A stretch of DNA of 64,000 nt from a virus. How positions within the stretch are numbered: position 1 is the first letter of the stretch; each line of letters opens with the position of its first letter. The notes beneath the pieces are model-generated. The model saw only the letters and a program-made list of their open reading frames with translations, searched no databases and was not told the DNA's origin. The stretch is from the IMG/VR virus record IMGVR_UViG_3300025887_000013, positions 20,827 to 84,826 of that record. The stretch is one strand, 5' to 3'. A program made the position numbers and the translations under genes. Shown here one piece after another: positions 22,953 to 30,368 of this stretch.

Positions 22953-23162
22953 ATGAGTAAAACAATTAAAAAGTTTATAGCAAGAGCTGATCATGGCGGT
23001 TGTTACTTTGAAGTTGAAGCAGAGACATTTGATGAAGCAAGAGAACTACTCAAACATGATGGATTCAGCGGTTACTTGTACGAAGAAACATATCAACTGA
23101 TTAGCACAACACCGCATATAGTTGGAGAAGTAGAAAAATCGTTCGCACAATATAATTATTAG
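22953..23162 (+). CDS. Small early protein, unknown (69 aa)
   Basis: ATG 22953 with AGAGGA upstream; a longer GTG reading from 22917 would run through the tiny membrane peptide. FIARADHGGCYFEVEAETFDEARELL has the beta-alpha-beta pattern of a small ferredoxin-like or DUF-type domain with a repeated E-A pattern. No known function. Confidence 0.62.
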   Translation: MSKTIKKFIARADHGGCYFEVEAETFDEARELLKHDGFSGYLYEETYQLISTTPHIVGEVEKSFAQYNY

Positions 23163-23172
23163 GTATATGCAT

Positions 23173-23262
23173 ATAACAAATCGGTATAAAAATAAGTGAA
23201 ATAGTTGTTGCATTATTGTTTTGGTTATGAGATAATAGTACCCTATTGAGATGAGAGAGAAA
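23173..23262 (+). repeat. Dispersed promoter cassette, copy 3, with sigma70-like promoter
   Basis: The first 64 bases nearly repeat 4360-4423 and the last 31 are identical to 22649-22679, so this copy joins the two halves. The promoter is TTGCAT (23208-23213), 17 bases, GATAAT (23231-23236). Confidence 0.78.
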
Positions 23263-23265
23263 GTT

Positions 23266-23409
23266 ATGATTAAATATGTATTGAGAAACGTTGTTAATGA
23301 CCAGTTAATAAACTGTAAGATGTTCGACACTATGGTCGATGCCCTTAACTACAGACATACTTATCTTGAACGTGATGTTGCTTGGGTCGATCAGGTGGAG
23401 GTGAAGTAA
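23266..23409 (+). CDS. Small early protein, unknown (47 aa)
   Basis: ATG 23266 directly after the conserved promoter-leader. Product MIKYVLRNVVNDQLINCKMF and on, mixed alpha/beta with a helix DALNYRHTYLERD. Ends TAATG, coupled to the next gene. Unknown function. Confidence 0.6.
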   Translation: MIKYVLRNVVNDQLINCKMFDTMVDALNYRHTYLERDVAWVDQVEVK

Positions 23410-23576
23410 TGGTGCTCTTAAAAGTTTTCTTAACTATTGTACTGATTATTATCTTTTGTGTTATCGCTATAGGTGGTTCTCTGGCTGCGATGTATGAAAG
23501 AGACGAAATTCGAAAAGGTATGCGTGAAGGTAAAAACGACTACTATGGTAATAAAATTGAAGAGGAAGATGAATAA
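23409..23576 (+). CDS. Small membrane protein, unknown (55 aa)
   Basis: ATG 23409 (one-base overlap with the previous stop) is preferred to 23382. One strong helix, VFLTIVLIIIFCVIAIGGSL, then an acidic tail ending EEEDE. Single-span protein; coupled to the next gene. Confidence 0.6.
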   Translation: MVLLKVFLTIVLIIIFCVIAIGGSLAAMYERDEIRKGMREGKNDYYGNKIEEEDE

Positions 23577-23935
23577 TGTTTAATAATTATACTTGTAATG
23601 TTGTGTACGGTTCTACTGGTGAACGTTCTATGTTCATGGGAATGGACTTAACTTGTGACTTCAAAGTCTCTCATGCACTTGGTGAACGCCCTGTCGTTGA
23701 CAAAGAGATCCAACTCGGTCGTGAAAAATATAAAGTTGGTGAACTTTTGAATTCCGCAATTGGTTTGAAGTATGACTTGATCCTCCGCATGATGATGCGT
23801 GACGGAACTATCGATTACGACACGGTTGTTCGTGTTGGTTATGTTGGTCGTCTCCGTGAAGTCTACGTTGTGAAAGACGAAGAAGCATACCGCATCTTTG
23901 GTAAGACTTACTATGGGTTGTATAACAATGATTAG
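23576..23935 (+). CDS. Early protein, unknown (119 aa)
   Basis: TAATG-coupled ATG. It begins MFNNYTCNVVYGSTGERSMF and has mostly beta-pattern sequence with VGELLNSAIGLKYDLILRMM helix in the middle. No motif of catalysis is visible. The Met-rich helix (LRMMMRDG) is odd. Not recognised. Confidence 0.65.
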   Translation: MFNNYTCNVVYGSTGERSMFMGMDLTCDFKVSHALGERPVVDKEIQLGREKYKVGELLNSAIGLKYDLILRMMMRDGTIDYDTVVRVGYVGRLREVYVVKDEEAYRIFGKTYYGLYNND

Positions 23936-24032
23936 TGGTGAGTTTCTTTTTTCTGATATTATTTCTCTTGCCATATTCTGTTTACTTATGGTAGTATGGT
24001 GGGAGATAAAGGGGATGGGGGATGACGAATAA
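23928..24032 (+). CDS. Tiny membrane protein (34 aa)
   Basis: ATG 23928 overlaps the previous gene by 8 bases. A single membrane helix (ISLAIFCLLMVVWW) and a short charged tail ending GDDE. It is the third single-span peptide of this early cluster. Supported by coupling only. Confidence 0.45.
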   Translation: MISGEFLFSDIISLAIFCLLMVVWWEIKGMGDDE

Positions 24033-24195
24033 AAAGAAACATGGATTGGGTAAGACCTCCAATCCTGTCGCTAAGTTCGCTAAACGTTTCAACAAGTCTG
24101 CGGTTATGGTTGACCGAAAGAAAGAAGAGAGACGTACTGGCGGACGTTGGAACCTTGATGATGGTTTTTATGATTCCGATGGAGGAAAAGAATAG
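24022..24195 (+). CDS. Small basic protein, unknown (57 aa)
   Basis: ATG 24022 with GGGGATGGGGG upstream, overlapping the previous gene by 11 bases. MTNKKKHGLGKTSNPVAKFA is strongly basic; the C-terminus is acidic. The next gene starts at the following base. Possibly RNA or DNA binding; unknown. Confidence 0.6.
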   Translation: MTNKKKHGLGKTSNPVAKFAKRFNKSAVMVDRKKEERRTGGRWNLDDGFYDSDGGKE

Positions 24196-24741
24196 ATGAA
24201 TGTATTTCGATTAGATGATGATCCCGTGAAAGCTGCGCAGTTGATGTGTGACAAACATGTAGTCAAGATGGTTATCGAGTATGGTCAACTACTGTCTACC
24301 GCACACCGAGTCATAGACGGTACCATGTACCTCGGTAAGACTAAGAATGGTCGTAACATCAAACGATGGAGACTCGATGGTACAGCGCAAGAGGAGGTCT
24401 TATACAAGGCATCTCACGTGAATCATCCATCAAACATCTGGTGTCGTGAGAATGACAAGAACTATCGTTGGTTATACAAACACTTTGTGGCCTGCGCAAA
24501 AGAATATCAACATCGTTATGGACGTGTACACGCGACCTTCGATAAACTCAATGGGTTTGTGTGGTTCGCACCTCGCAAAATCAAACAGACCGCTCACGAG
24601 TCCGTGATGCCACAGTGTATGCCTGACGAATGTAAGCGGGATAGTGTGGTTGAAGGATACCGTACCTACTACGTACAGGAGAAAAAGTACTTTGCCAAAT
24701 GGACAAAACGCGAGACACCAACTTGGTTTGTATCTCCTTAG
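24196..24741 (+). CDS. Conserved phage protein of the CDKHVVKM type (181 aa)
   Basis: FRLDDDPVKAAQLMCDKHVVKM followed by HVNHPSNIWCRENDKNYRWL, RYGRVHAT, MPDECK and YRTYYVQEKKYFAKW is a conserved order found in many unrelated phages, with several invariant His/Asp/Cys residues that could bind metal or catalyse. I know no established function; some databases may carry nuclease or glycosylase names that I cannot confirm. ATG 24196 directly after the previous stop. Confidence 0.72.
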   Translation: MNVFRLDDDPVKAAQLMCDKHVVKMVIEYGQLLSTAHRVIDGTMYLGKTKNGRNIKRWRLDGTAQEEVLYKASHVNHPSNIWCRENDKNYRWLYKHFVACAKEYQHRYGRVHATFDKLNGFVWFAPRKIKQTAHESVMPQCMPDECKRDSVVEGYRTYYVQEKKYFAKWTKRETPTWFVSP

Positions 24742-24745
24742 AGTG

Positions 24746-24856
24746 ATGTTAATATTTTGGTTGGCGTTTAGTGTAGACAATGAGGATGACCTATATGGAG
24801 TGATGTCGAGTATTCGTAGATTGAATGAATGTAAAAAAGTGGTAAATTTAACTTGA
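24746..24856 (+). CDS. Possible small protein (36 aa)
   Basis: ATG 24746, 4 bases after the previous stop; hydrophobic N-terminus MLIFWLAFSV then an acidic and basic helix. The stop overlaps the -35 box of the next promoter. It may be real or chance; no family. Confidence 0.35.
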   Translation: MLIFWLAFSVDNEDDLYGVMSSIRRLNECKKVVNLT

Positions 24857-24881
24857 CAGTGATAAGGAAATGATATATAAT
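24853..24881 (+). promoter_or_regulatory. Consensus sigma70-like promoter
   Basis: TTGACA (24853-24858), 17 bases, TATAAT (24876-24881): a perfect match. Its -10 box overlaps an ATG (24880), so transcripts starting near 24888 would serve the gene at 25008 with a roughly 120-base leader. Confidence 0.85.
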
Positions 24882-25050
24882 GTCTAAACAAATGAGATAT
24901 CTTAAACTCAGATCTGCGCAACAAAGATTAGAGAGTCAAAGAAGATCACGAAGAATGCTAATTATGCATGAACAAGAAATTAATAAAATTGAAGGAGAAG
25001 ACCCGTTATGTCCTACACAGAAAAGCAGTTCAAAGAAGACGTTGAAGTAA
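24880..25050 (+). CDS. Possible small basic protein (up to 56 aa)
   Basis: The frame is open from ATG 24880 to 25050, but this ATG lies in the promoter -10 box; from the predicted transcript only ATG 24892 or later could be used, near leaderless. It is very basic (RSAQQRLESQRRSRRM). The last 43 bases overlap the next gene. Could be a leader peptide or spurious. Confidence 0.35.
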   Translation: MSKQMRYLKLRSAQQRLESQRRSRRMLIMHEQEINKIEGEDPLCPTQKSSSKKTLK

Positions 25051-25328
25051 CTAAACGTATTCTGAAAGACACTTATGTCAATAACATCATTTACGTCCAA
25101 GAACGTATTAAAGATGGTGCTGATGAAAGTGAGTTAAAAAACATCGAAGATCTTATCATTGCAAACGAACGATTAATCGTTTACTTTGATGAAGGTGATG
25201 ATTGGGTAAAACAACTACATGAAGAGGCCTCAGGGTCAGGAGATGATAATGGAACAAGCAGTGAACGAACTAACACCGGAGATGATGAAGAAGCAGTCGC
25301 TCGAATTGAAGAAGCAAGGAATAGTTGA
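25008..25328 (+). CDS. Early protein, unknown (106 aa)
   Basis: ATG 25008 with GGAGAAG upstream. The first 70 residues form charged helices (VTKRILKDTYVNNIIYVQER and ELKNIEDLIIANERL); the last 35 are low-complexity Gly/Asp/Ser/Glu and are read in a region that also encodes the start of the next gene in another frame. Unknown function. Confidence 0.65.
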   Translation: MSYTEKQFKEDVEVTKRILKDTYVNNIIYVQERIKDGADESELKNIEDLIIANERLIVYFDEGDDWVKQLHEEASGSGDDNGTSSERTNTGDDEEAVARIEEARNS

Positions 25329-25557
25329 TGCTTTGAAACAGGGTCTTGTCCACCTACAATTCAAGAAGGTGAACGGTGATCTTCGTAATATGATTGGTAC
25401 TTTAAGTCCCGAACATATTCCAGAAGACAAAGTACCCGAAGAAGGTAAAGAGCGTAAGAGTAACGAAGAACTTGTTGTTCTGTTCGATGCCGAAGTCAAT
25501 GACTGGAGATCTTTCCGTACCGAAAACCTTGTAGAATATCGGTGTGACGCATGGTAG
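25249..25557 (+). CDS. WYL_2/Sm-like SH3-fold protein (DUF2693-like)
   Basis: ATG 25249 has a strong AGGAG site and is preferred to the upstream reading from 25219. After a helical N-terminus, GIVDALKQGLVHLQFKKVNG and ELVVLFDAEVNDWRSFRTEN match the small SH3-like beta-barrel family (WYL_2) common in T4-like phages, where the final strand reads W-R-S-F-R. 102 residues. Probably nucleic-acid or ligand binding; role unknown. It overlaps the previous gene by 80 bases. Confidence 0.75.
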   Translation: MEQAVNELTPEMMKKQSLELKKQGIVDALKQGLVHLQFKKVNGDLRNMIGTLSPEHIPEDKVPEEGKERKSNEELVVLFDAEVNDWRSFRTENLVEYRCDAW

Positions 25558-26114
25558 TAAAACGCAAACGTAAACCAATGTCCGAAGAGCAACGTGCAGC
25601 TGCGAGTGAAAGACTCGCAAAAGCACGGGAAGCTCGAGGTCACGATGGTTCCAAATCTGTCCATCCTTTATTGTTGGATATGGATGAGGATAGTCCGATA
25701 CATTGGAGAAAGGTTCGCGAGTGGGTCAAAGAGATAGGTGTGGAACTTCGATCCAAGAAGGCACAACGACTGTCGAAGGATTCTAAGGAAAGACATGAGT
25801 ATCAGACACTAGAGGTATATCTCGGAAACCTGAAAAGGTATCTTGACTCTAGTATCTGGTTAGATGCACGTTATGGAAGACATCGAGAAGGTAAGATGGG
25901 TACTGTCGTTCATGCTATTGCATACTTTCCTAGTGGTCGTCCCAAGAGAGTTGTGGGATGGTTTTATAAAGATATCGGTGAATACACCGAGGAGATGAAA
26001 GAGAATGACGATAGAATTTACGGTACCGAATCTGAGTACCGAAGAGACGAACACAAGCGAAAACTTCATGAACAAGAAGAGGTTCTCGAAGATGGTGGAG
26101 AGGACGGTACGTAG
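25551..26114 (+). CDS. Conserved T4-like phage protein, unknown (187 aa)
   Basis: A basic N-terminus (KRKRKPMSEEQRAAASERL) is followed by SVHPLLLDMDEDSPIHWRKV and a conserved helix SIWLDARYGRHREGKM, then a strand VVHAIAYFPSGRPKRVVGW. It is found next to gene 33 in related phages as far as I recall. The last 110 bases overlap the gp33 gene in another frame. Function unknown; DNA binding is plausible. Confidence 0.72.
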   Translation: MVVKRKRKPMSEEQRAAASERLAKAREARGHDGSKSVHPLLLDMDEDSPIHWRKVREWVKEIGVELRSKKAQRLSKDSKERHEYQTLEVYLGNLKRYLDSSIWLDARYGRHREGKMGTVVHAIAYFPSGRPKRVVGWFYKDIGEYTEEMKENDDRIYGTESEYRRDEHKRKLHEQEEVLEDGGEDGT

Positions 26115-26277
26115 TTCCGGACTTAACTATATGGACTCGATTGTTCATATGTGCGAGAAGAATAACATGGAAGTTGAAGATGTTAAGAAGTACTTGACGC
26201 CTTCAATTATAGATTGTCTTGAAACCGAGGCGATGAATTTGAACTTCCTAGAGAAAACTAATTCTCTGGATGTTTAA
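26005..26277 (+). CDS. 33: gp33-like late promoter co-activator
   Basis: A 90-residue protein. The C-terminal part, KMVERTVRSSGLNYMDSIVH, then PSIIDCLETEAMNLNFLE, follows T4 gp33 (KMVEEFGMSYLEAT... and PSGIIEKIQSEAI.. blocks). gp33 binds the RNA polymerase flap and sliding clamp and is needed for late transcription, which fits the many TATAAATA sites here. It lies directly upstream of gene 32, as in T4, but gene 59, which is between them in T4, is missing. A shorter start at ATG 26068 is possible and would reduce the 110-base overlap. Confidence 0.75.
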   Translation: MTIEFTVPNLSTEETNTSENFMNKKRFSKMVERTVRSSGLNYMDSIVHMCEKNNMEVEDVKKYLTPSIIDCLETEAMNLNFLEKTNSLDV

Positions 26278-26284
26278 ATAACAC

Positions 26285-26313
26285 TTGACTTATGTGTATA
26301 AATAGGTTAGAAT
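26285..26313 (+). promoter_or_regulatory. Overlapping early and late promoters of gene 32
   Basis: Sigma70-like TTGACT (26285-26290), 17 bases, TAGAAT (26308-26313); inside its spacer lies an exact late promoter TATAAATA (26297-26304). A third -10-like element (TGGTACAAT) follows near 26318. This fits expression of gp32 through most of infection. The leader up to 26402 is about 90 bases and A-rich. Confidence 0.65.
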
Positions 26314-26402
26314 ACTATGGTACAATCAAGAAACAATTGAAAATACGCTGTGTAAAAAAACTGTAAATAAACTGAAAACGCTGAACATACTGGAGAAAAC
26401 AT

Positions 26403-27323
26403 ATGTCTTTTGCAAACCTAAAAAGTCGTTCTACCGACATTTCTAAATTAGTATCTGCCGCTCAAGAAGCATCTGGTACTAACACCAAAACCAATAAGTA
26501 CGATGACGAACGTAAGTGGAAACCAACCGTTGATGATAACGGCAATGGTTACGCAGTAGTCCGTTTCCTTCCTGCAATGGAAGGTCAAGATATGCCTTGG
26601 GTACGATATTGGGATCACGGATTCAAAGGCCCTCAAGGTCAATGGTACATCGAGAAATCGTTGACTACCATCGGTCAGAAGGATCCTGTATCCGAACTGA
26701 ATTCACGTCTGTGGAACTCGGGTATCGAAGATGACAAAGAAACTGCACGTAAACAGAAGCGCCGTCTTCACTACGTGTCCAATATCCTTGTGGTAAACGA
26801 TCCTGCAAACCCATCGAACAATGGTAAAGTATTTTACTATGAGTTTGGTAAGAAGATCTTTGACAAAATCATGGATCTGATGCAACCACAATTCCCTGGC
26901 GAAACTCCTATCAACCCATTTGATTTTTGGAATGGTGCTGACTTCGAACTGAAGATTCGTAATGTTGCGGGTTACCGTAACTATGATAAGTCGGAGTTCA
27001 AGTCCACTTCTGCATTGTATGAGTCGGACGAGACTAAACTCGAAGCCACTTATAATCAACAGTATGACTTGGGTGAGTTCGTAGATCCTGCTAACTTTAA
27101 AACCTATCAGGAATTAGAGTCACGTCTGGAATTGGTATTGGGTACTGCGGTAGGTGCTAACACCACTATCCGTAATGAAGCATTAACTCAGACTGCGGAA
27201 TCGAACGTTGGACGTTCTGCACCACAACCTGAGATCGTTTCTGCTCCTGCACCAAAGGTAGGTGCTGTCGCGGAGGAAGATGACACACTATCTTACTTTG
27301 CGCAGATGGCACAGGAAGACTAA
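26403..27323 (+). CDS. 32: Single-stranded DNA-binding protein (gp32)
   Basis: A 306-residue T4 gp32 homologue. KWKPTVDDNGNGYAVVRFLP, DHGFKGPQGQWYIEKS, VSNILVVNDPANP, GKVFYYEFGKKIFDKI and the FDFWNGADFELKI block align along the OB-fold core. The T4 zinc site (H-x12-C-x9-C-x2-C) is not kept: the His remains but the cysteines are absent, so it folds without zinc. The acidic C-terminal tail (EEDDTLSYFAQMAQED) for protein partners is present. Ribosome site GGAG. Followed by a strong terminator. Confidence 0.95.
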   Translation: MSFANLKSRSTDISKLVSAAQEASGTNTKTNKYDDERKWKPTVDDNGNGYAVVRFLPAMEGQDMPWVRYWDHGFKGPQGQWYIEKSLTTIGQKDPVSELNSRLWNSGIEDDKETARKQKRRLHYVSNILVVNDPANPSNNGKVFYYEFGKKIFDKIMDLMQPQFPGETPINPFDFWNGADFELKIRNVAGYRNYDKSEFKSTSALYESDETKLEATYNQQYDLGEFVDPANFKTYQELESRLELVLGTAVGANTTIRNEALTQTAESNVGRSAPQPEIVSAPAPKVGAVAEEDDTLSYFAQMAQED

Positions 27324-27329
27324 AGATTA

Positions 27330-27353
27330 GGGGGACGAAAGTCCCCCTTTTTT
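27330..27353 (+). terminator. Rho-independent terminator of gene 32
   Basis: GGGGGAC / GTCCCCC with a GAAA loop and six T residues. It lies between gene 32 and the convergent minus-strand gene, whose stop codon overlaps the T-tract. Confidence 0.93.
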
Positions 27354-29448
27354 ATGATAAAGCATAAGTCCTATCGTTCTGATCAACTGTCGGTTGATTC
27401 TGTGACATAATCGCAGCAGTACTTGAGTTGTTATTATTAGTAACTGAATTAGAACTCGGTGCATTTACTAATACTGCATTAGCACCTTGTTCTGATTTTA
27501 ACTTAGTGTTCTCACTTTGTGCCTGGGTAAGACCATTGTCTCTAGGTGATCTCATTGATCTCGAAGAAGATCTTTCGACATTAATTTCTGGTGATAACTT
27601 GGTGACCTCAACCTTTGGTTCTGGTTTAGATACACTTTCAAGTTTATCAATTTGTGCTTGAGTCTTGTCTATATTCAATGCAGCAGATGCGGTACCTGTT
27701 TTCTCAAAACGTGCTTCTGCTCTTTCGAGTTTCCTTTCTAAATAAGCAAGACGTTCCGCATCTCTGGATTGCACCACAACTTCTACTTCTTCTTTGACTT
27801 GTGGTTTATCGACAACTTGCAAGACTTCTTCTTCCTTATCGGCAACGGTAGGTGTATCAGGTAGAACAGGCACTTCTGAATATGGTTGAGTACTTGGAGT
27901 AGTTTGTTGTTTGGTTGTTCCACCATCGTCACCATCAAATCCGAAGAAATTTCCTACGGATTCTAATGCACCAGATGCCATATTCTTGATATCATCCATA
28001 CTAGGAATCAACCCCATGACAAACTCCTTGATATCAGTAATCATTTGATTGATAGGTTCCATCAAGTAACCAATCGGATCTTCGCTCTCCATGAAACCAT
28101 TCCAGAACTCTTTGATACCTTCGATCATGGAAGTGACTTTGTCTGGTATAGCACGTATCATCGACTCCATATTCATCATAACTTCACTGAACATCTCTGA
28201 GAACGAGAAACTGTCCAAGAAAGTAGAGAAGTTTTCGAAACCCAACATACCTGATATCCAAGAGATACCGTCTTTTAGGAGATCTACTAAACTCAATACT
28301 GCACCATTGATCGCACCGGTCATGAATGCGTATACGCCACCGATGATATCACCTGACTTGAATTTACTCAGAGATGCTTTAATACCTTCGTACAAACCAA
28401 TAGCGATTGTGAGTGGCCAACCAAAGAATCTACCTAGTGCACCAAACACTTTGAAGATATTAGGCGCAATTCCTCGCATGTACGCGACGACATCCTTCAT
28501 TGGTTTTACTATCTTACTAAAGGAATCTTTGATACCTCCTGCGAATTTACCCACACTAGCAAATGATTGACCTGCTGATCTGAATGCTCCAATAACTGTC
28601 TGGAATCCAGTTGTGATAGATGTACCGACACTCTTGACGAACTTTACAGAATCGGTAAAGATTTTACCCATACCTCTGAATGTCTTTTCGAACATATTCA
28701 GAGAACGGAAAGTACCGGTTACAGATTGTGATAGTCCCTTGACACCATTCATACCTGCTTTGAATGCATTAGATATATTACTGAAGGCGTTAGTGATAGG
28801 TTTTACAAAATTCTTAAAACCATCAACATATAACTTCACCCCTATCTTAATATCAGTGACAAGTGATTTGATGCCAGTACCCAAGTCTTTAAAGACCTTG
28901 ACCACACTAGAAGCAAAGTCGGTAACCGGTTTGAAAACATCCTTCAATTTCTTCACGATATTACCACTTGCAAGTTTAACAAGATCGGAAATTTTTTTTC
29001 CTAATGGAGCGAAGAAGTTTGTAATAGGACGTAATAGAAACTTGACACCCGACAGAATAGTCTTGAAGGTTCCTGATATAACATTCTTTATAAGTTTTGC
29101 GGTGTCTGTAATAGCCTTCATCCATCCTATCGCAAGACCTTTAGCAAAACCAAGAACCATGGTAGGAATACCGATGAGTAAATCTAAGATACCGCCAGTC
29201 TTCTTATCGAGATCTGGACGTTCGGGCCCGGTTCCTCCACCTGTAGGAGATGTTCTACCAGAATCTCGACGGGCCTCTTCTCTGTCACCAGCCTGACCTC
29301 TGAACTCGCCCAGAAGATCCTTCATAGTTTTCTTTAGGTCATCAACACCTTCACTTGTTGTTGCAGTGTTCTTGATGACCTGATCAGATTGTTTCGCATT
29401 CTCTTCTCTTAGAAGTTGAATCGAGGTTTGTAGTAAAGCATCTGCCAT
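27352..29448 (-). CDS. Tape-measure-like tail protein (gp29 counterpart)
   Basis: A 698-residue late protein. After a charged, Gly-rich N-terminus come long amphipathic helices rich in Lys/Phe/Val with repeated hydrophobic spans (for example IPTMVLGFAKGLAIGWM, WPLTIAIGLYEGIKASL), the hallmark of tape-measure proteins. The C-terminal 180 residues are Pro/Gln/Ser-rich with a charged helix. It follows gp26 and gp51-like genes on the same strand, where T4 has gp29. T4 gp29 has 590 residues, so a tail somewhat longer than T4's is expected. The gp29 assignment is by position and composition. Confidence 0.75.
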   Translation of the reverse strand: MADALLQTSIQLLREENAKQSDQVIKNTATTSEGVDDLKKTMKDLLGEFRGQAGDREEARRDSGRTSPTGGGTGPERPDLDKKTGGILDLLIGIPTMVLGFAKGLAIGWMKAITDTAKLIKNVISGTFKTILSGVKFLLRPITNFFAPLGKKISDLVKLASGNIVKKLKDVFKPVTDFASSVVKVFKDLGTGIKSLVTDIKIGVKLYVDGFKNFVKPITNAFSNISNAFKAGMNGVKGLSQSVTGTFRSLNMFEKTFRGMGKIFTDSVKFVKSVGTSITTGFQTVIGAFRSAGQSFASVGKFAGGIKDSFSKIVKPMKDVVAYMRGIAPNIFKVFGALGRFFGWPLTIAIGLYEGIKASLSKFKSGDIIGGVYAFMTGAINGAVLSLVDLLKDGISWISGMLGFENFSTFLDSFSFSEMFSEVMMNMESMIRAIPDKVTSMIEGIKEFWNGFMESEDPIGYLMEPINQMITDIKEFVMGLIPSMDDIKNMASGALESVGNFFGFDGDDGGTTKQQTTPSTQPYSEVPVLPDTPTVADKEEEVLQVVDKPQVKEEVEVVVQSRDAERLAYLERKLERAEARFEKTGTASAALNIDKTQAQIDKLESVSKPEPKVEVTKLSPEINVERSSSRSMRSPRDNGLTQAQSENTKLKSEQGANAVLVNAPSSNSVTNNNNSSTAAIMSQNQPTVDQNDRTYALS

Positions 29449-29449
29449 T

Positions 29450-29614
29450 TTAGTTTCTCATCTGTTCTTGTTTAATACGATCGTTTTCTTCTTTAACATA
29501 TTCAACTAACATAGCAACGTAGATCTCCCTCTCCCACGGCAACATCATTTCAATTTCAGTCAAACTATAACTATGATGTTGTATCAGTGAAAAATTAGTT
29601 TTATAATAATTCAC
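29450..29614 (-). CDS. Small baseplate-cluster protein (cyanophage gp51-like position)
   Basis: The start is taken as GTG 29614, giving 54 residues (NYYKTNFSLIQHHSYSLTEI and on); a TTG reading from 29689 would overlap gp26 by 55 bases. MLPWEREIYVAMLVEYVKEE is typical of the small chaperone-like proteins following gp26 in marine T4-like phages and many other tailed phages (the second, frameshift-like tape-measure chaperone type). It probably assists assembly of the hub or tape measure. Confidence 0.62.
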   Translation of the reverse strand: MNYYKTNFSLIQHHSYSLTEIEMMLPWEREIYVAMLVEYVKEENDRIKQEQMRN

Positions 29615-29634
29615 TAGACTATCATGAGAAAGGT

Positions 29635-30339
29635 TTAGGATAAAAAATCCTGCATACCTTTCAAAGTCACACTGTTCTGTTCCCCACAACCTTCACACGC
29701 AAATGTCTCGGTGTGTATCATTGCGGGCATTGCTTCAAGAAATTCACCTAACTTCCTGAATTGTCCTTGGGTCATAGACTCGATGAAATCCATTAGTTCT
29801 TCCTTCGATGTGTCACTGGAAGAGACTCTTTCTTCTTCGGTCAAGATTGCATTGATACATGTGGCAACCAAGTTAAAACCTACTGTAAGTTCATCTCCGG
29901 TCAAATCACTTGACTGGATATCAACATACGATGGATATTTCATTTCAACACTAACACTGTCTGTCAATTCTATGACGTTACTGAGTTCACTAGTAGACAC
30001 ATCAATTGAACCAATATCGATAGATCTTTCGTTCTTATGATCACAACTAGAACATTTCAACAACACTGTCGCGGATTCGCCCACAGACTTCGATCGTATC
30101 TGAGTAAACAGATATTCAATATCGAATGTTGTCAATGCATTAACATCGATTTCATTTTGAATACAAGCGTCTAATGTGTTGACAATTGCATTCAGTGCTT
30201 CTTTTTGATCGCCAGTTTCAAATGCGATCATCAATACCTTTTCTTCTTTGACCAAGTAAGGTCTATAAGAAACAACTTCTTTAGTAGAAGGAATCTTACA
30301 TGAATACTGCGGTGATGTATTTAACTTAGGTAATGCCAT
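29635..30339 (-). CDS. 26: Baseplate hub protein gp26-like
   Basis: A 234-residue protein. YRPYLVKEEKVLMIAFETGD near the N-terminus, the TTFDIEYLFTQIRSKSVGE block and MDFIESMTQGQFRKLGEF match the T4 gp26 baseplate family. Two CxxC knuckles (CSSCDHKN and CEGCGEQN) should form a zinc ribbon. Start ATG 30339 with GGAGA upstream. It is part of the minus-strand late operon. Confidence 0.82.
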   Translation of the reverse strand: MALPKLNTSPQYSCKIPSTKEVVSYRPYLVKEEKVLMIAFETGDQKEALNAIVNTLDACIQNEIDVNALTTFDIEYLFTQIRSKSVGESATVLLKCSSCDHKNERSIDIGSIDVSTSELSNVIELTDSVSVEMKYPSYVDIQSSDLTGDELTVGFNLVATCINAILTEEERVSSSDTSKEELMDFIESMTQGQFRKLGEFLEAMPAMIHTETFACEGCGEQNSVTLKGMQDFLS

Positions 30340-30368
30340 TATATTCTCCAGTGTTTTTAATAATTTAT

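Noticed and set aside
28091-29296. Long plus-strand frames opposite the tape-measure gene
   Set aside because: They overlap a complete late gene, have no ribosome site, and their sequence reflects the complementary Lys/Phe codons.
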